A DNA stretch of 64,000 nt from Rickettsiales bacterium (lineage in GTDB: Bacteria > Pseudomonadota > Alphaproteobacteria > Rickettsiales > JABCZZ01). The DNA is taken from assembly GCA_035765535.1 (NCBI GenBank), contig DASTXE010000001.1, forward strand, positions 124,001-188,000, given 5' to 3'. This document shows positions 48,391-57,315 of the stretch, piece after piece; positions within the stretch are counted from its first letter, which is position 1, and each line of letters starts with the position of its first letter. The notes under the pieces are model-generated. The model did no database searches, was not told the DNA's origin, and was given only the letters and a program-made list of their open reading frames with translations. The translations under genes were made by a program, and so were the position numbers.

Positions 48391-49431
48391 ATGGCCGTCA
48401 TTGATATAGATCTAGGAAAAATGGGCAAATACGATGCTTTCGTGGCCGAGCTCGTTCGCAGTTTTGATGTACGAGAAAGCACCCCAGGTAATCCGAATCA
48501 TTTACTGATTACTCCCAAAGGATCGACGACACCGGTAGGCAGTATAGAAAAAGGGGCGATGCATAACCGTCTTCGGTATGATTCAGATCAGGATGCAATA
48601 GCTGCGGCAGTACTGGTCAGTCATGGAAAAGAGTATAATATATCCAACGATGCCGCGCGGATATACTTTGCGATAAGAGAGCGTGAGGTAAATGATAGAG
48701 TAGTGGGAGATGGGATGAAAGGCCCAAATCCCGAAGATCCCCTGAAAATTTTCTATCGGGATGGAACGCTATATGTGTCACCGGAATATGTTAATATTCA
48801 TCTCCCCCATAAAAATGCGCATACCGGAATGCTAAAGACTGCTGAGGAACTGGCAGATAAGGGAGGCATGTCGCGCAGGCAGATAACCACTGACGATATA
48901 ACTACGCTTACAAATCTTCAGCAGGCTCATGGAAGAGATATCAAACTTTTAACCTATAAGGATAGTGGCGGACAAGACGTAACAGTGATGTATGACCGGG
49001 GTAAAGTGAGAGACGAGAGAGTGCTGGCTGTATATTCTGCAGCAGGCGGCAGGGGCTATGTCAATCAGCGCGCCCTGAATGATTACGGAGTGCAAATCGC
49101 CTCCGGTAAAGGAGAATTATTTCCGTCAGGTGGCGGAAACAGCAATGGCAATAATGATCAGGGCATGAGCGATAATACCAAGCATGGCCTGGCGGCTATG
49201 GCTGTTGCCGGTGCGGCTGTTGCTGCAACTACATGGGCATCACGCACCCAGCGTGACAGACAGGAAACAGCTGCAATGGAAGGCCGTCCTCCCGAGCGCA
49301 GAGGAGGCATGCTGCAGTTTGTGAAAGTGGCTTCGGTTGCGTTGGCCACCACTGCGCTTCTTACAGCACTGGATGCAGGCCTGAATAAAGGCCGTGCATT
49401 CGATTCCGTAAAAAATACCCTTAGCCGTTAA
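48391..49431 (+). CDS. Orphan membrane protein, unknown function
   Basis: A 346-residue protein that I do not recognise. The first 260 residues are soluble and mixed alpha/beta (AVIDIDLGKMGKYDAFVAEL, later DPLKIFYRDGTLYVSPEYVN). A Gly/Asn-rich linker (SGGGNSNGNNDQG) leads to two hydrophobic helices near the end, LAAMAVAGAAVAATTWAS and FVKVASVALATTALLTALDA. They are separated by a charged loop, so the large domain probably faces the cytoplasm with a C-terminal hairpin anchor. No signal peptide or enzyme motif is seen. A Pho-box-like repeat precedes it. Its stop codon abuts that of the next, convergent gene. Confidence 0.7.
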   Translation: MAVIDIDLGKMGKYDAFVAELVRSFDVRESTPGNPNHLLITPKGSTTPVGSIEKGAMHNRLRYDSDQDAIAAAVLVSHGKEYNISNDAARIYFAIREREVNDRVVGDGMKGPNPEDPLKIFYRDGTLYVSPEYVNIHLPHKNAHTGMLKTAEELADKGGMSRRQITTDDITTLTNLQQAHGRDIKLLTYKDSGGQDVTVMYDRGKVRDERVLAVYSAAGGRGYVNQRALNDYGVQIASGKGELFPSGGGNSNGNNDQGMSDNTKHGLAAMAVAGAAVAATTWASRTQRDRQETAAMEGRPPERRGGMLQFVKVASVALATTALLTALDAGLNKGRAFDSVKNTLSR

Positions 49432-49863
49432 TCAGTGATTTCCAATATCGCCCGGTGTGGCAATCCGGTAATGTTCGCGGTAAGTACGTGCAAGCACGGT
49501 GCCTTGAGTGGCTTCCAGAATAGGAAGGCACATATGGTAAGTATCGATAGGGCGCTCGCGCTTGCTGAAATAATGCTCTCTTCCCGGAAAGAACTCTTCC
49601 AGCGATAATGGTTTCCAGCCTTTGCCATCGAACACATTGGCTTTCAGGTAACCTTCCAGACCGATAGATTGATAATCACCTCTGGCTTCGGGAATAACCT
49701 GCGAATCCGTACTGAGAAATATCTGGAGGTCTCCCTTAACATAATCGCCTGCGACTTCCTGTCCCTCATCGTCGAACATCCGCAGTAATACGGTTCCTGT
49801 CATGGTGATGGTAGGAAAGGTGTTTCCCTGGCTTTTGTAGCGAAGTTTATTACGTTTCGTCAT
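49432..49863 (-). CDS. Conserved-looking hypothetical protein downstream of ispE
   Basis: A 143-residue soluble protein without signal peptide, and without a family that I can name. It starts MTKRNKLRYKSQGNTFPTIT and contains GTVLLRMFDDEGQEVAGDYV and GDLQIFLSTDSQVIPEA, which look like beta-strands. The C-terminal part has HYFSKRERPIDTYHMCLPIL. The ATG at 49863 forms TAATG with the ispE stop, so translation is coupled to ispE; nine more codons upstream are open but lie inside ispE. It is the last gene of the TPR-ispE transcript. Confidence 0.7.
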   Translation of the reverse strand: MTKRNKLRYKSQGNTFPTITMTGTVLLRMFDDEGQEVAGDYVKGDLQIFLSTDSQVIPEARGDYQSIGLEGYLKANVFDGKGWKPLSLEEFFPGREHYFSKRERPIDTYHMCLPILEATQGTVLARTYREHYRIATPGDIGNH

Positions 49864-50717
49864 TAGAGTAACCCTGCCACTCTTATCCACCAGCCGGGAT
49901 ATTGCCTGTTTAAGCGGATGGCCGCGTCTTCAGCATATTTACGTTTTGCAAACAGGCCAAAACAGGTCGAGCCGCTGCCGCTCATGCGCGAAAGCAAACA
50001 GTCCTTTTCTGTACTGAGTGCCTGCAATATTGTAGCGATTTCCGGCATCAGTGCGATGGCGGCATCCTGAAGATCGTTTCTTGTGCTGTTTAGGAAGCGG
50101 ATCAATTCTTCATTGGAAGCGAAACGGCGCATATGGGGCATAGCCTGTGAGAACTGGCCCTGATAACCTGCAAATACATCGCGCGTCAGTAGCGGAACAC
50201 CTGTACCGACCAGCAGTATGAACAGGCCCGAAAGACGCGGACCGGGTTCAATAACTTCGCCGATACCGCTCATGTAAAGCGATGTGGATTGCAGGCAGGC
50301 CGGAACATCCGCACCGAGCGACAGGGCAAGTTCCTGCATATCCTGCGGCTCCGCATTGATCTTCCACAGGCGCGTGAGCAACTGCAATGTAGCGGCTGCA
50401 TCGGCCGAACCGCCGCCAATGCCGGAGCCGATAGGTAATTGTTTCTGCAGGCTGATGGCGGCGCCTTCCTTAATGTGGAAACGCTGCTGCAGCGCTGTTG
50501 CCGCTTTCATGACAAGGTTGTCCTGAGAGGAAAGCGCAGCGCCATAAGTTCCGCTTATGCGTAAAGTAACACGGTCGCTGGGAGAAACTTCAAGCACATC
50601 GCCTGTATTAGCAAACGCCACCAGGCTATCCAGCGCATGGTAGCCATTTGCAGTCTTACCGGTAATATGCAGGTAAAGATTAATCTTGGCGGCAGCGGTG
50701 GCACTTATCGTCTTCAT
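49863..50717 (-). CDS. ispE: 4-diphosphocytidyl-2-C-methyl-D-erythritol kinase
   Basis: IspE phosphorylates CDP-methylerythritol in the MEP isoprenoid pathway. GHMP-kinase motifs are AAAKINLYLHITGKTANGYH at the start, the ATP loop PIGSGIGGGSADAAATLQLL and the C-terminal RMSGSGSTCFGLF. At 284 residues it is normal. It overlaps the upstream TPR gene by four bases (ATGA) and the following hypothetical gene as TAATG. TPR protein next to ispE is a usual order in alphaproteobacteria. ispH of the same pathway is at 17 kb. Confidence 0.96.
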   Translation of the reverse strand: MKTISATAAAKINLYLHITGKTANGYHALDSLVAFANTGDVLEVSPSDRVTLRISGTYGAALSSQDNLVMKAATALQQRFHIKEGAAISLQKQLPIGSGIGGGSADAAATLQLLTRLWKINAEPQDMQELALSLGADVPACLQSTSLYMSGIGEVIEPGPRLSGLFILLVGTGVPLLTRDVFAGYQGQFSQAMPHMRRFASNEELIRFLNSTRNDLQDAAIALMPEIATILQALSTEKDCLLSRMSGSGSTCFGLFAKRKYAEDAAIRLNRQYPGWWIRVAGLL

Positions 50718-52486
50718 TGCACTTCCAATGATTTCGGTGTCTTCTTCGCGTCCGCTTTGCTGATCGGAGCAATCGGCGCAAGGCCGTGCGCAAGTTTTTC
50801 CATCAATGCGTTACGGGTCTGCTCGTCAGGTTTATAATCCAGCGCGCGTCTCCACTGGTAACCCGCTTCCGTTTTACGGCCCAGCTGCCAGTAAGTGTCG
50901 CCAAGATGCTCATTCACCGTCGGATCATCGGGAATACGTTCCAGCGCCTGCTCAAAATATTCCTGTGCATCCTTGAAGTCCCCTTCGCTATACAGGGCGA
51001 ACCCCATGGAGTCGATAATCTGCGCATCTTCCGGCCGGGCATCGTAGGCTTCGCTGATCATCTTTTTCGCCTGGGCGATATTGCGATGCTTGGTCAGCCA
51101 GCTGTAACCGAGGTAATTCAATACATCAGGATCTTCCGGGCTCAGTTTCAGGGCGCTCTGCATATCCTGTTCGGTTTTTTCGAACTGTCCGAGCTTGTCA
51201 TAACAGATGCCGCGCGAGAAAAAGATAATCCAGTTCGGCTTCTGCGGCGTCTTAAGGCGAACCAGCGCAGCATCATAAGACTCAATGGCCTGGGCATATT
51301 GTCCCTGTATGCGCAGAATATCTCCTTTAGCCAGTAATGCGGAAACCATGGTGGGATGTTGCTGGGCGATGGCGTCGAGATCGCTGACTGCCCCGGGTTT
51401 ATCTCCCAGTTCGCTCTTGTCGTATGCCGCCATAATCTGCGCCTGAATTCCATAAGGGGAATCCTTGGCAATGGACCGGTAGGTTTCTATGGCATGTTTA
51501 TAGTCGCGTTCCAGCTCATACGTGCTGGCGAGCAGAAATTGCGCGGCAGCAAAATCCGGGCGCAGGAAGAGGGCAATCTTCAATGTTGTAATCTCGTCCG
51601 TCGGTGCGCGTACGCCGTGGAAGAGGCCGGCAATCGTATAGAATGCTTCCGCTAATCCTTCGGAGGCATTGGCAACAAGCGGTTTCGGCGGCTGCGAACC
51701 TAAAGCATCTTCCGCAAGAATTGTTTCACCGTGGACGGCAGTATAGGAATCAACCAATTGCTTGTATTTATCTTTCTTGTCATGTCTTGCATAATAATTC
51801 GCGAGTGCTTCCAGCGCGCGCAATGAGACTACATTAGGGTCGTTTGCCGCAGTTTCATATTGCTGCAGCGCTTCGGGGCCAAAACCTGCGATTTCATTGA
51901 TATAGGCAGCATTGAGATAAATATCAGGCAGCATCATCTTGTCGTTATGCATGATATCCTTGGCATTCAGGGCAGCCTTTATTTCTTTATTGCCAAGTTT
52001 AAGCCACGCCTCCATCAACGGCACGAGCAGCGTATTGAAACCGGTTTTGGGCACGGATTGCAGGAATTTCTCGGCAGCTGCAAAGTCTCCGCGTTTGACC
52101 GCTTCCGTACACAACAGGAGATTGGGTGAAAAATCATTGCCGTCATCCAGTGTTTTATTGCCGCCTAGTTTTTGAGCAGTGGCGACAGCCTGGGTAATGT
52201 TGCCCTCGGCAATATATTCACGGTAAAGATTCGATAGGACGTCTTGATTATTCGGATCGCGGGCAAGCGATTCCTGAAGAAATTTGATACTTTTCTGGCT
52301 GTCGCCGCTGGATTCGGCAAATTTGCCTGCAAGATAATCACCGAAAGGTATAGCGTCCTTAGGCGTCCCTTTGGGAGCCGGGGCAGCAGGGGACTGCTCG
52401 GCCTGTGCAAAGGCGGGGGTCAAGGATACACTGCAGCATAAGGCATAAAATAGGCTTGCTGCACAGTATTTGGCTATATATTTCAT
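50714..52486 (-). CDS. Exported tetratricopeptide-repeat protein
   Basis: A 590-residue protein with a signal peptide (YCAASLFYALCCSVSLTPAF, cleavage near AFA-QAE) and TPR helices through most of its length. Clear repeats include PNNQDVLSNLYREYIAEGNI, PEDPDVLNYLGYSWLTKHRN and PDDPTVNEHLGDTYWQLGRK. TPR solenoids bind other proteins; members beside ispE are thought to sit in the periplasm or outer membrane, role unknown. The ATG at 52486 is chosen because it begins the signal peptide; the open frame has 13 more codons. It starts the TPR-ispE-hypothetical transcript. Confidence 0.88.
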   Translation of the reverse strand: MKYIAKYCAASLFYALCCSVSLTPAFAQAEQSPAAPAPKGTPKDAIPFGDYLAGKFAESSGDSQKSIKFLQESLARDPNNQDVLSNLYREYIAEGNITQAVATAQKLGGNKTLDDGNDFSPNLLLCTEAVKRGDFAAAEKFLQSVPKTGFNTLLVPLMEAWLKLGNKEIKAALNAKDIMHNDKMMLPDIYLNAAYINEIAGFGPEALQQYETAANDPNVVSLRALEALANYYARHDKKDKYKQLVDSYTAVHGETILAEDALGSQPPKPLVANASEGLAEAFYTIAGLFHGVRAPTDEITTLKIALFLRPDFAAAQFLLASTYELERDYKHAIETYRSIAKDSPYGIQAQIMAAYDKSELGDKPGAVSDLDAIAQQHPTMVSALLAKGDILRIQGQYAQAIESYDAALVRLKTPQKPNWIIFFSRGICYDKLGQFEKTEQDMQSALKLSPEDPDVLNYLGYSWLTKHRNIAQAKKMISEAYDARPEDAQIIDSMGFALYSEGDFKDAQEYFEQALERIPDDPTVNEHLGDTYWQLGRKTEAGYQWRRALDYKPDEQTRNALMEKLAHGLAPIAPISKADAKKTPKSLEVQ

Positions 52487-52663
52487 GGTGTTGTGTGGTA
52501 TATGGAAAAAACAGGTTAATGGCATTGCACCGAATAAATGCTTGCAAGTTATACAATTAACATTATATTGACGCTAGTTTCCAGTGCGGTTTTTTGCAAA
52601 TTTATTGCGTTTTTCAGGATACGTAATAAATTTGCAGCATTAATTTGTAAAAAAGAGGGTAAC

Positions 52664-52849
52664 ATGAGCAGTAAGAATAATCCAGAAAATCGTGGCAAGA
52701 TCACCGAGCTGCGTGTGTATAACGGTAAGAAGGTAAAGCCGGTGCTTTTCATCAACCGTAACCGCCGCTATATCGCCGCACAGTATGAAAATGGCGAACT
52801 GGTAATGGATCCGGTAAAAAAGACCCCGATTCCTTATCAGCAGGTTTAA
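52664..52849 (+). CDS. Small hypothetical protein
   Basis: A 61-residue basic protein. It starts at ATG 52664 behind AGAGGGTAAC and contains KITELRVYNGKKVKPVLFIN, RRYIAAQYENGELVMDPVKK and ends PIPYQQV. The alternating pattern suggests a small beta-sheet. I have an impression of similar short proteins in other alphaproteobacteria but cannot name a family. The open frame upstream (from 52538) is AT-rich and hydrophobic and is probably just leader sequence. The next gene is Tim44-like, 95 bases on. Confidence 0.68.
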   Translation: MSSKNNPENRGKITELRVYNGKKVKPVLFINRNRRYIAAQYENGELVMDPVKKTPIPYQQV

Positions 52850-52944
52850 TACCCGCTTCAAGAATATACGGCTCCGCCAGTGCACAGAGTGCCGCGGGGC
52901 CGTTTTGCCTGTCATAACTGCCCGCAAACCTGCAAAGCTTTCCT

Positions 52945-53616
52945 ATGAATGACAGTTTCCAGTATGGCGACATCGTATTTTTAGGCATTGTAGCCGTCTT
53001 TTTGTTATTACGGCTGCGCTCCATGCTTGGGCGCGACAGCGGAATCGATCCGCGGGAAGTGTGGAAGAACGCAACCCGTAACATCAATCCGGAAGCGCAG
53101 GACATATTCTCCGGGCAGCCGCATGGCAAACAAGGTGAAGAAGAACTCGTTCCACCGCATCTTCAGGATAATAAAGCAATAGCAGATGGGCTGAAGGCCA
53201 TCCGTGACGCGGATAAATCCTTTAGCACGTCCGATTTCCTGGCTGGTGCTAAAGTGGCATTTGAGTGGGTTGTGGAAGCGTTCTCCAGAGGCGATAAGGA
53301 AAAACTGCGCGCAGTCCTGTCTGAAGAACGTTTCAAGCGTTTCGCGGAAGATATCGATATGCGCATATCCAGCAATTCGCGCAGGGAAACGACGCTGGTT
53401 TCCATTGCAGCGGCGGATATCACAGAGGCCACGATCAAAGGCAATATAGCTAATATCACCATCCAGTTTACCACGGAGCAAATCAACGTGATGCGCGACA
53501 AGGATAATAAGGTGGTGGGTGGCGATCCTTCAACGATAGAGAAGGCAATCGACATATGGACGTTTGAGCGCGATGTCACTTCGCGCGACCCTAACTGGAA
53601 AATCGTAGCGACCTAG
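52945..53616 (+). CDS. Tim44-like domain protein
   Basis: A 223-residue protein with one N-terminal membrane anchor (YGDIVFLGIVAVFLLLRLRS), a charged linker, and a C-terminal Tim44-like domain beginning FLAGAKVAFEWVVEAFSRGD. Family marks are EERFKRFAEDIDMR, TTLVSIAAADITEATI and a final TFERDVTSRDPNWKIVAT. Bacterial relatives (TimA) sit in the inner membrane and are the likely ancestors of mitochondrial Tim44. Its place before mltA is a conserved alphaproteobacterial arrangement. The ATG at 52945 has only a weak ribosome binding site. Confidence 0.9.
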   Translation: MNDSFQYGDIVFLGIVAVFLLLRLRSMLGRDSGIDPREVWKNATRNINPEAQDIFSGQPHGKQGEEELVPPHLQDNKAIADGLKAIRDADKSFSTSDFLAGAKVAFEWVVEAFSRGDKEKLRAVLSEERFKRFAEDIDMRISSNSRRETTLVSIAAADITEATIKGNIANITIQFTTEQINVMRDKDNKVVGGDPSTIEKAIDIWTFERDVTSRDPNWKIVAT

Positions 53617-53804
53617 GCTACGGTTTGCGGAACGCCGCATTAATCAAAAATTAATAGCTTCCGTCTATACTGCGTCCCGTCCCGGCAAGTAAATTTGCGG
53701 GATACACAGTCTCCTAACAGGCTGTTTCCGTGCCTTCAAGGCAGGGATTTGCGCTGCAACATGTCCGTTGTGCGCAAGTGACAACAGATTCTCAATAATA
53801 TGGA

Positions 53805-55355
53805 ATGACGCAGGTGAGTGTAGGAAGAGCTTTGATAGCGTATAGAAGCTGGATGTTATTGCTGTTATTCCTGATGACCGGGTGCGAGCCCAATACGCAC
53901 GGATCGGCTCAGGAAACAATGACGTTAAGCCGTATCGACTTCAGGGATATTGCGGGGTGGAATGAAGATAATCACGTGGAAGCATTCGTGGCTTTCATGG
54001 GGTCCTGCGACGCCTTAATGAACCGTAGCGATACGGATGCAATCGGTAAAAATACATTCCTTGCCCCGGCTGTAGTTTGGAAAAACATCTGCCGCAAGGC
54101 GTCTCTGGTCAATGGCGCCGATGAAACCTCCGCACGCCAGTTCTTTGAAAATGAATTTATTCCCATGAGGGTAGGTAGCAACCGCAGCAATCGCGCTTCT
54201 CTGACCGGATATTATGAACCGCTATTGAATGGTTCCCGCACTCCTGAGGCGCCCTTTCTCTATCCGATATACGCAATGCCGCCGGGTGGCACCACCTATA
54301 GCCGCCAGCAGATTGACTCCGGCTACCTTCGCAATCAGGCAGGCGTGATTGCCTTTGTGGATGATCCTGTACAGTTATTTTTCATGCAGATTCAGGGATC
54401 GGGAAGCATTCAGCTGCGCGACGGCCAGATCATTCATGTGGGCTACGCAGGCAGTAACGGGCAGCCTTACGTTGCCATAGGCCGTTACCTCGTGCAAAAA
54501 GGACTGATTAATAAACAGGGCGTCAGCATGCAAGTGATCCGCCAGTGGCTTTACGATCATCCTGAAAGCATGTGGCAGACCATGTGGCAGAATCCTTCTT
54601 ATATCTTCTTTCAGGAAGTGAACGGCGGACCGTATGGAACACAGCAGGTGGCGCTGACTCCGGGGCGTTCGCTGGCGGTTGACCAGAATTATATTCCGCT
54701 CGGGATGCCGGTCTTTGTGGATACGGTGCTGCCAGGTACGGAAGGCTATCCTTTCCTGGTAAGTCGCTCGCTGATGATCGCGCAGGATACGGGAAGCGCC
54801 ATACGCGGACCGCTGAGAGGTGATATTTTCTTCGGTAGCGGCTATGCGGCTGAACAGCTGGCCGGGCGTATGCAGTCAGGAGGCGATTTTACGGTATTGG
54901 TGCCCCGCATACTGGCAAAAGCAGATAATGAGAGCATGATAAAAACGATTGGGACTATCCCCCATTATAATCCTCAACCGGCTGATAACGGCCAGGATAA
55001 CAGCTCTGTTCAGGGCTTGCTCAATGCCCATCAACCGGCGGATAATAACGGTCAGGGGGAAACGCTGGAAAGCTGGTTCAGCAGCAAGCGCTCGTCCGGT
55101 TCACAGGAGGAAGGCGATACGCTGGAAAGCTGGATGAGCCGCCGCAGATCCGGCAACGACAGCCAGAACAGTAATAATCAAGAGACTCCGAGCCAGGATG
55201 CTATACCGCAGGACAATAACAGCCAGGGAAACACCGAAAACCAGCCAGGTACATTGGAAACATGGTGGAAAAATCTGGGCAGCGGTAGCAGCCAGAGTCA
55301 GCAGGAAGATTCGGGTGACACGCTCAGCGACTATTTCAAGCGACGCGGGTTCTGA
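53805..55355 (+). CDS. mltA: Membrane-bound lytic transglycosylase A with repeat tail
   Basis: MltA cuts the peptidoglycan glycan strand, leaving 1,6-anhydro ends. It is a lipoprotein with lipobox FLMTGC and a leader of about 26 residues. The catalytic region has SLTGYYEPLL, FFMQIQGSGSIQLRDG and the 3D domain with the catalytic Asp in IAQDTGSAIRGPLRGDIFFG. After residue 385 a Gln/Asn/Ser-rich tail of about 130 residues carries four related motifs: GETLESWFSSKRS, GDTLESWMSRRRS, PGTLETWWKNLGS and GDTLSDYFKRRGF. I do not know this tail from other MltA proteins. The start is uncertain. The 188 bases before it hold hairpin-prone sequence but no clear RNA. Confidence 0.92.
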   Translation: MTQVSVGRALIAYRSWMLLLLFLMTGCEPNTHGSAQETMTLSRIDFRDIAGWNEDNHVEAFVAFMGSCDALMNRSDTDAIGKNTFLAPAVVWKNICRKASLVNGADETSARQFFENEFIPMRVGSNRSNRASLTGYYEPLLNGSRTPEAPFLYPIYAMPPGGTTYSRQQIDSGYLRNQAGVIAFVDDPVQLFFMQIQGSGSIQLRDGQIIHVGYAGSNGQPYVAIGRYLVQKGLINKQGVSMQVIRQWLYDHPESMWQTMWQNPSYIFFQEVNGGPYGTQQVALTPGRSLAVDQNYIPLGMPVFVDTVLPGTEGYPFLVSRSLMIAQDTGSAIRGPLRGDIFFGSGYAAEQLAGRMQSGGDFTVLVPRILAKADNESMIKTIGTIPHYNPQPADNGQDNSSVQGLLNAHQPADNNGQGETLESWFSSKRSSGSQEEGDTLESWMSRRRSGNDSQNSNNQETPSQDAIPQDNNSQGNTENQPGTLETWWKNLGSGSSQSQQEDSGDTLSDYFKRRGF

Positions 55356-55449
55356 TAAGTAGAAAATTTTGACCCTTTGTTATAGAACGAAAGCTTGGAG
55401 TAATAATTTAACATATTGTTATATTTGCAATTATTCCATTGGCTTGATA

Positions 55450-55466
55450 TTGGCATGAGGCTTGCT
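55450..55466 (+). promoter_or_regulatory. Sigma-54-type promoter of the hook operon
   Basis: TTGGCATGAGGCTTGCT. The GG at 55452-55453 and the GC at 55464-55465 are separated by exactly ten bases, as in -24/-12 promoters (consensus TGGCACG-N4-TTGC). Thirteen or more positions fit. It lies 36 bases before the fliK ATG. Sigma-54 with an enhancer-binding activator such as FlbD or FleQ controls hook genes in many bacteria, including Caulobacter. No activator gene is in the window. Confidence 0.7.
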
Positions 55467-55502
55467 TGCAGGAATGGGTAAATTCATTTCTGGGATTAAA
55501 GC

Positions 55503-57305
55503 ATGTCAAACAATATAGCACCCGTCGTCATATCGTTACCTCCCGTTAATGCGCAAACAGGCGGGCAGTCGCAGACGGCAAGCGATGTGCAGAATAACAG
55601 CCAGCAGGATGGCACGGTAGGCGCATCCGGCCAGGCTGGCAATATGGATACCGGAAGCCATTTCAGCAAAATGCTGAATTCGGTTCAGAACAGCAGTACC
55701 CAGCAAAATAACAATACGCACATTCAGAATAATCATTCTCAATCTCAGTCAGGTTCTAAAGCCTCCCAAACGTCATCGCAGGCATCGCAGCAGGGACAGA
55801 AAACCGATAACGGTAATAATGATAATACTACCACAAACAATAATGATAATAATAACTTAACCGCCAGAAGTAATACCGGTGCTGCCCCTGCCGATAACAG
55901 CAATGCAGACGTAAATAGTAACAGCAGCGATAACACGGAAACAGACAATACTCTCAATGACATAGCGCAGGTTATTCTGCTGGCGCAGGCTGGAAGCGGG
56001 CAGGTGGGAACGCAGGATGATGCGCAGCCACAGGCAGATGCTTCCTCATCCATTTCAACACAGGATCAGAGCCTGTTACAGCAGTTGCAGCAGCTTTTGC
56101 AGGAATTGCTGCAAAAAGCCTCTTCCTTCGGCCAGGGCACACAGACAGCAAGTGCTACTGCAACAGATACTGCGCAAACCAATACACCCAGCGATACGCA
56201 GCAGCCCGATACCGGTAAAGACCTGTCTAAAGACAGCGATGCACTGGCCCAGATGATGTCGCAGCTTATGGCGCTGTTGCAGCAATTGAGCCAGCAGCCC
56301 AATGCGCAGGCTTTATCTTCGGAACTGAATTCCATGACGATAACTTCTGACGGGCAAAGCGCGGCAACGGTGCTCACAGAGCTGGCCCAGTCACTGCAGA
56401 AACAGTTCGCAAATACGGCCGATACCGGTGATACTGCAACGGCTACAACGAATAGCGATTCCTCAGGCATTCCGATTCCTCAGGCTTCAGATGCGATTAA
56501 TCCGTTCGATAAGATGATTAGTAGCCTCATAGATGCCGCAAAAAGCAATCTTGGCAAGCAAGGTAGCGGTAATTCGCAGGCAAAACAGTCGGTTGGCGGC
56601 GATACTCTGGCTGATGCCACAAATATTGTAATCGCAACGGCGACAGATAGCAGCAAAAACAGCCAGGCGGATCAGCTGCAATCTGCCATTTCTGATCTCA
56701 TGCAGATACTTACATCTCCGCAGGATGGAAAGGGTGCAGGCACGTCCTCAAGCAGCAATCAGGATAGCAATGCGATTGCAGATACGGCCAATATGTTTCT
56801 GGCTGCGATGCAGGCACATAATGCGGCTCATAATACGATGCCAGTAGCCAATACAGTAAAATTCGGTGATGCGCTGCATCAGCCCGCAACACCGGTCTCT
56901 GAGCAGGTGCTGGTGCAGATTCGCAACGCGGCCGAAGGCTCCAGCCTGATTAGGATTCAGCTGGAACCGGCAGATCTGGGCAAGGTGGAAGTGCAGATGA
57001 GCACCACTGCCGACGGCAAAACCTCCATCTCCATCACGGCGGATAACCGCCAGACGATGGCGATGCTGCAAAATGAGGCAAAGTCGCTGGAATCGGCGCT
57101 GCGCAATATCGGTATTAAAACGGATAGTGGCGGCCTGAATTTCAGCCTTAACCAGCAGCAGAATGGCAATAATAACAACGGGAATAATGCCGCTGGATAC
57201 ACAAAAGTGGCCGCTGTCGGCGGGATTGAGGACGATGCGGAAATTGGCACGATAAATGCTTCTTATCAGCTAACGGTCAACACCGGATTAGATATAAGAG
57301 TATAG
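55503..57305 (+). CDS. fliK: Flagellar hook-length control protein
   Basis: FliK measures hook length and switches the flagellar exporter from hook to filament subunits. The first 430 of 600 residues are Gln/Asn/Ser/Thr/Asp-rich and look disordered (QSGSKASQTSSQASQQGQK, DNGNNDNTTTNNNDNNN), as expected of a molecular ruler. The C-terminal switch domain is conserved: SEQVLVQIRNAAEGSSLIRI, QLEPADLGKVEVQM, then ISITADNRQTMAML. It is the first gene behind the sigma-54-type promoter, followed by flgD after ten bases. The longer-than-usual N-terminus may go with the oversized hook protein. Confidence 0.9.
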   Translation: MSNNIAPVVISLPPVNAQTGGQSQTASDVQNNSQQDGTVGASGQAGNMDTGSHFSKMLNSVQNSSTQQNNNTHIQNNHSQSQSGSKASQTSSQASQQGQKTDNGNNDNTTTNNNDNNNLTARSNTGAAPADNSNADVNSNSSDNTETDNTLNDIAQVILLAQAGSGQVGTQDDAQPQADASSSISTQDQSLLQQLQQLLQELLQKASSFGQGTQTASATATDTAQTNTPSDTQQPDTGKDLSKDSDALAQMMSQLMALLQQLSQQPNAQALSSELNSMTITSDGQSAATVLTELAQSLQKQFANTADTGDTATATTNSDSSGIPIPQASDAINPFDKMISSLIDAAKSNLGKQGSGNSQAKQSVGGDTLADATNIVIATATDSSKNSQADQLQSAISDLMQILTSPQDGKGAGTSSSSNQDSNAIADTANMFLAAMQAHNAAHNTMPVANTVKFGDALHQPATPVSEQVLVQIRNAAEGSSLIRIQLEPADLGKVEVQMSTTADGKTSISITADNRQTMAMLQNEAKSLESALRNIGIKTDSGGLNFSLNQQQNGNNNNGNNAAGYTKVAAVGGIEDDAEIGTINASYQLTVNTGLDIRV

Positions 57306-57315
57306 GAGAAGGGTT

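Noticed and set aside
53617-53804. Small RNA between the Tim44-like gene and mltA
   Set aside because: TATACT at 53666 and some inverted words are present, but there is no T-run terminator or known RNA signature, so it is not called.
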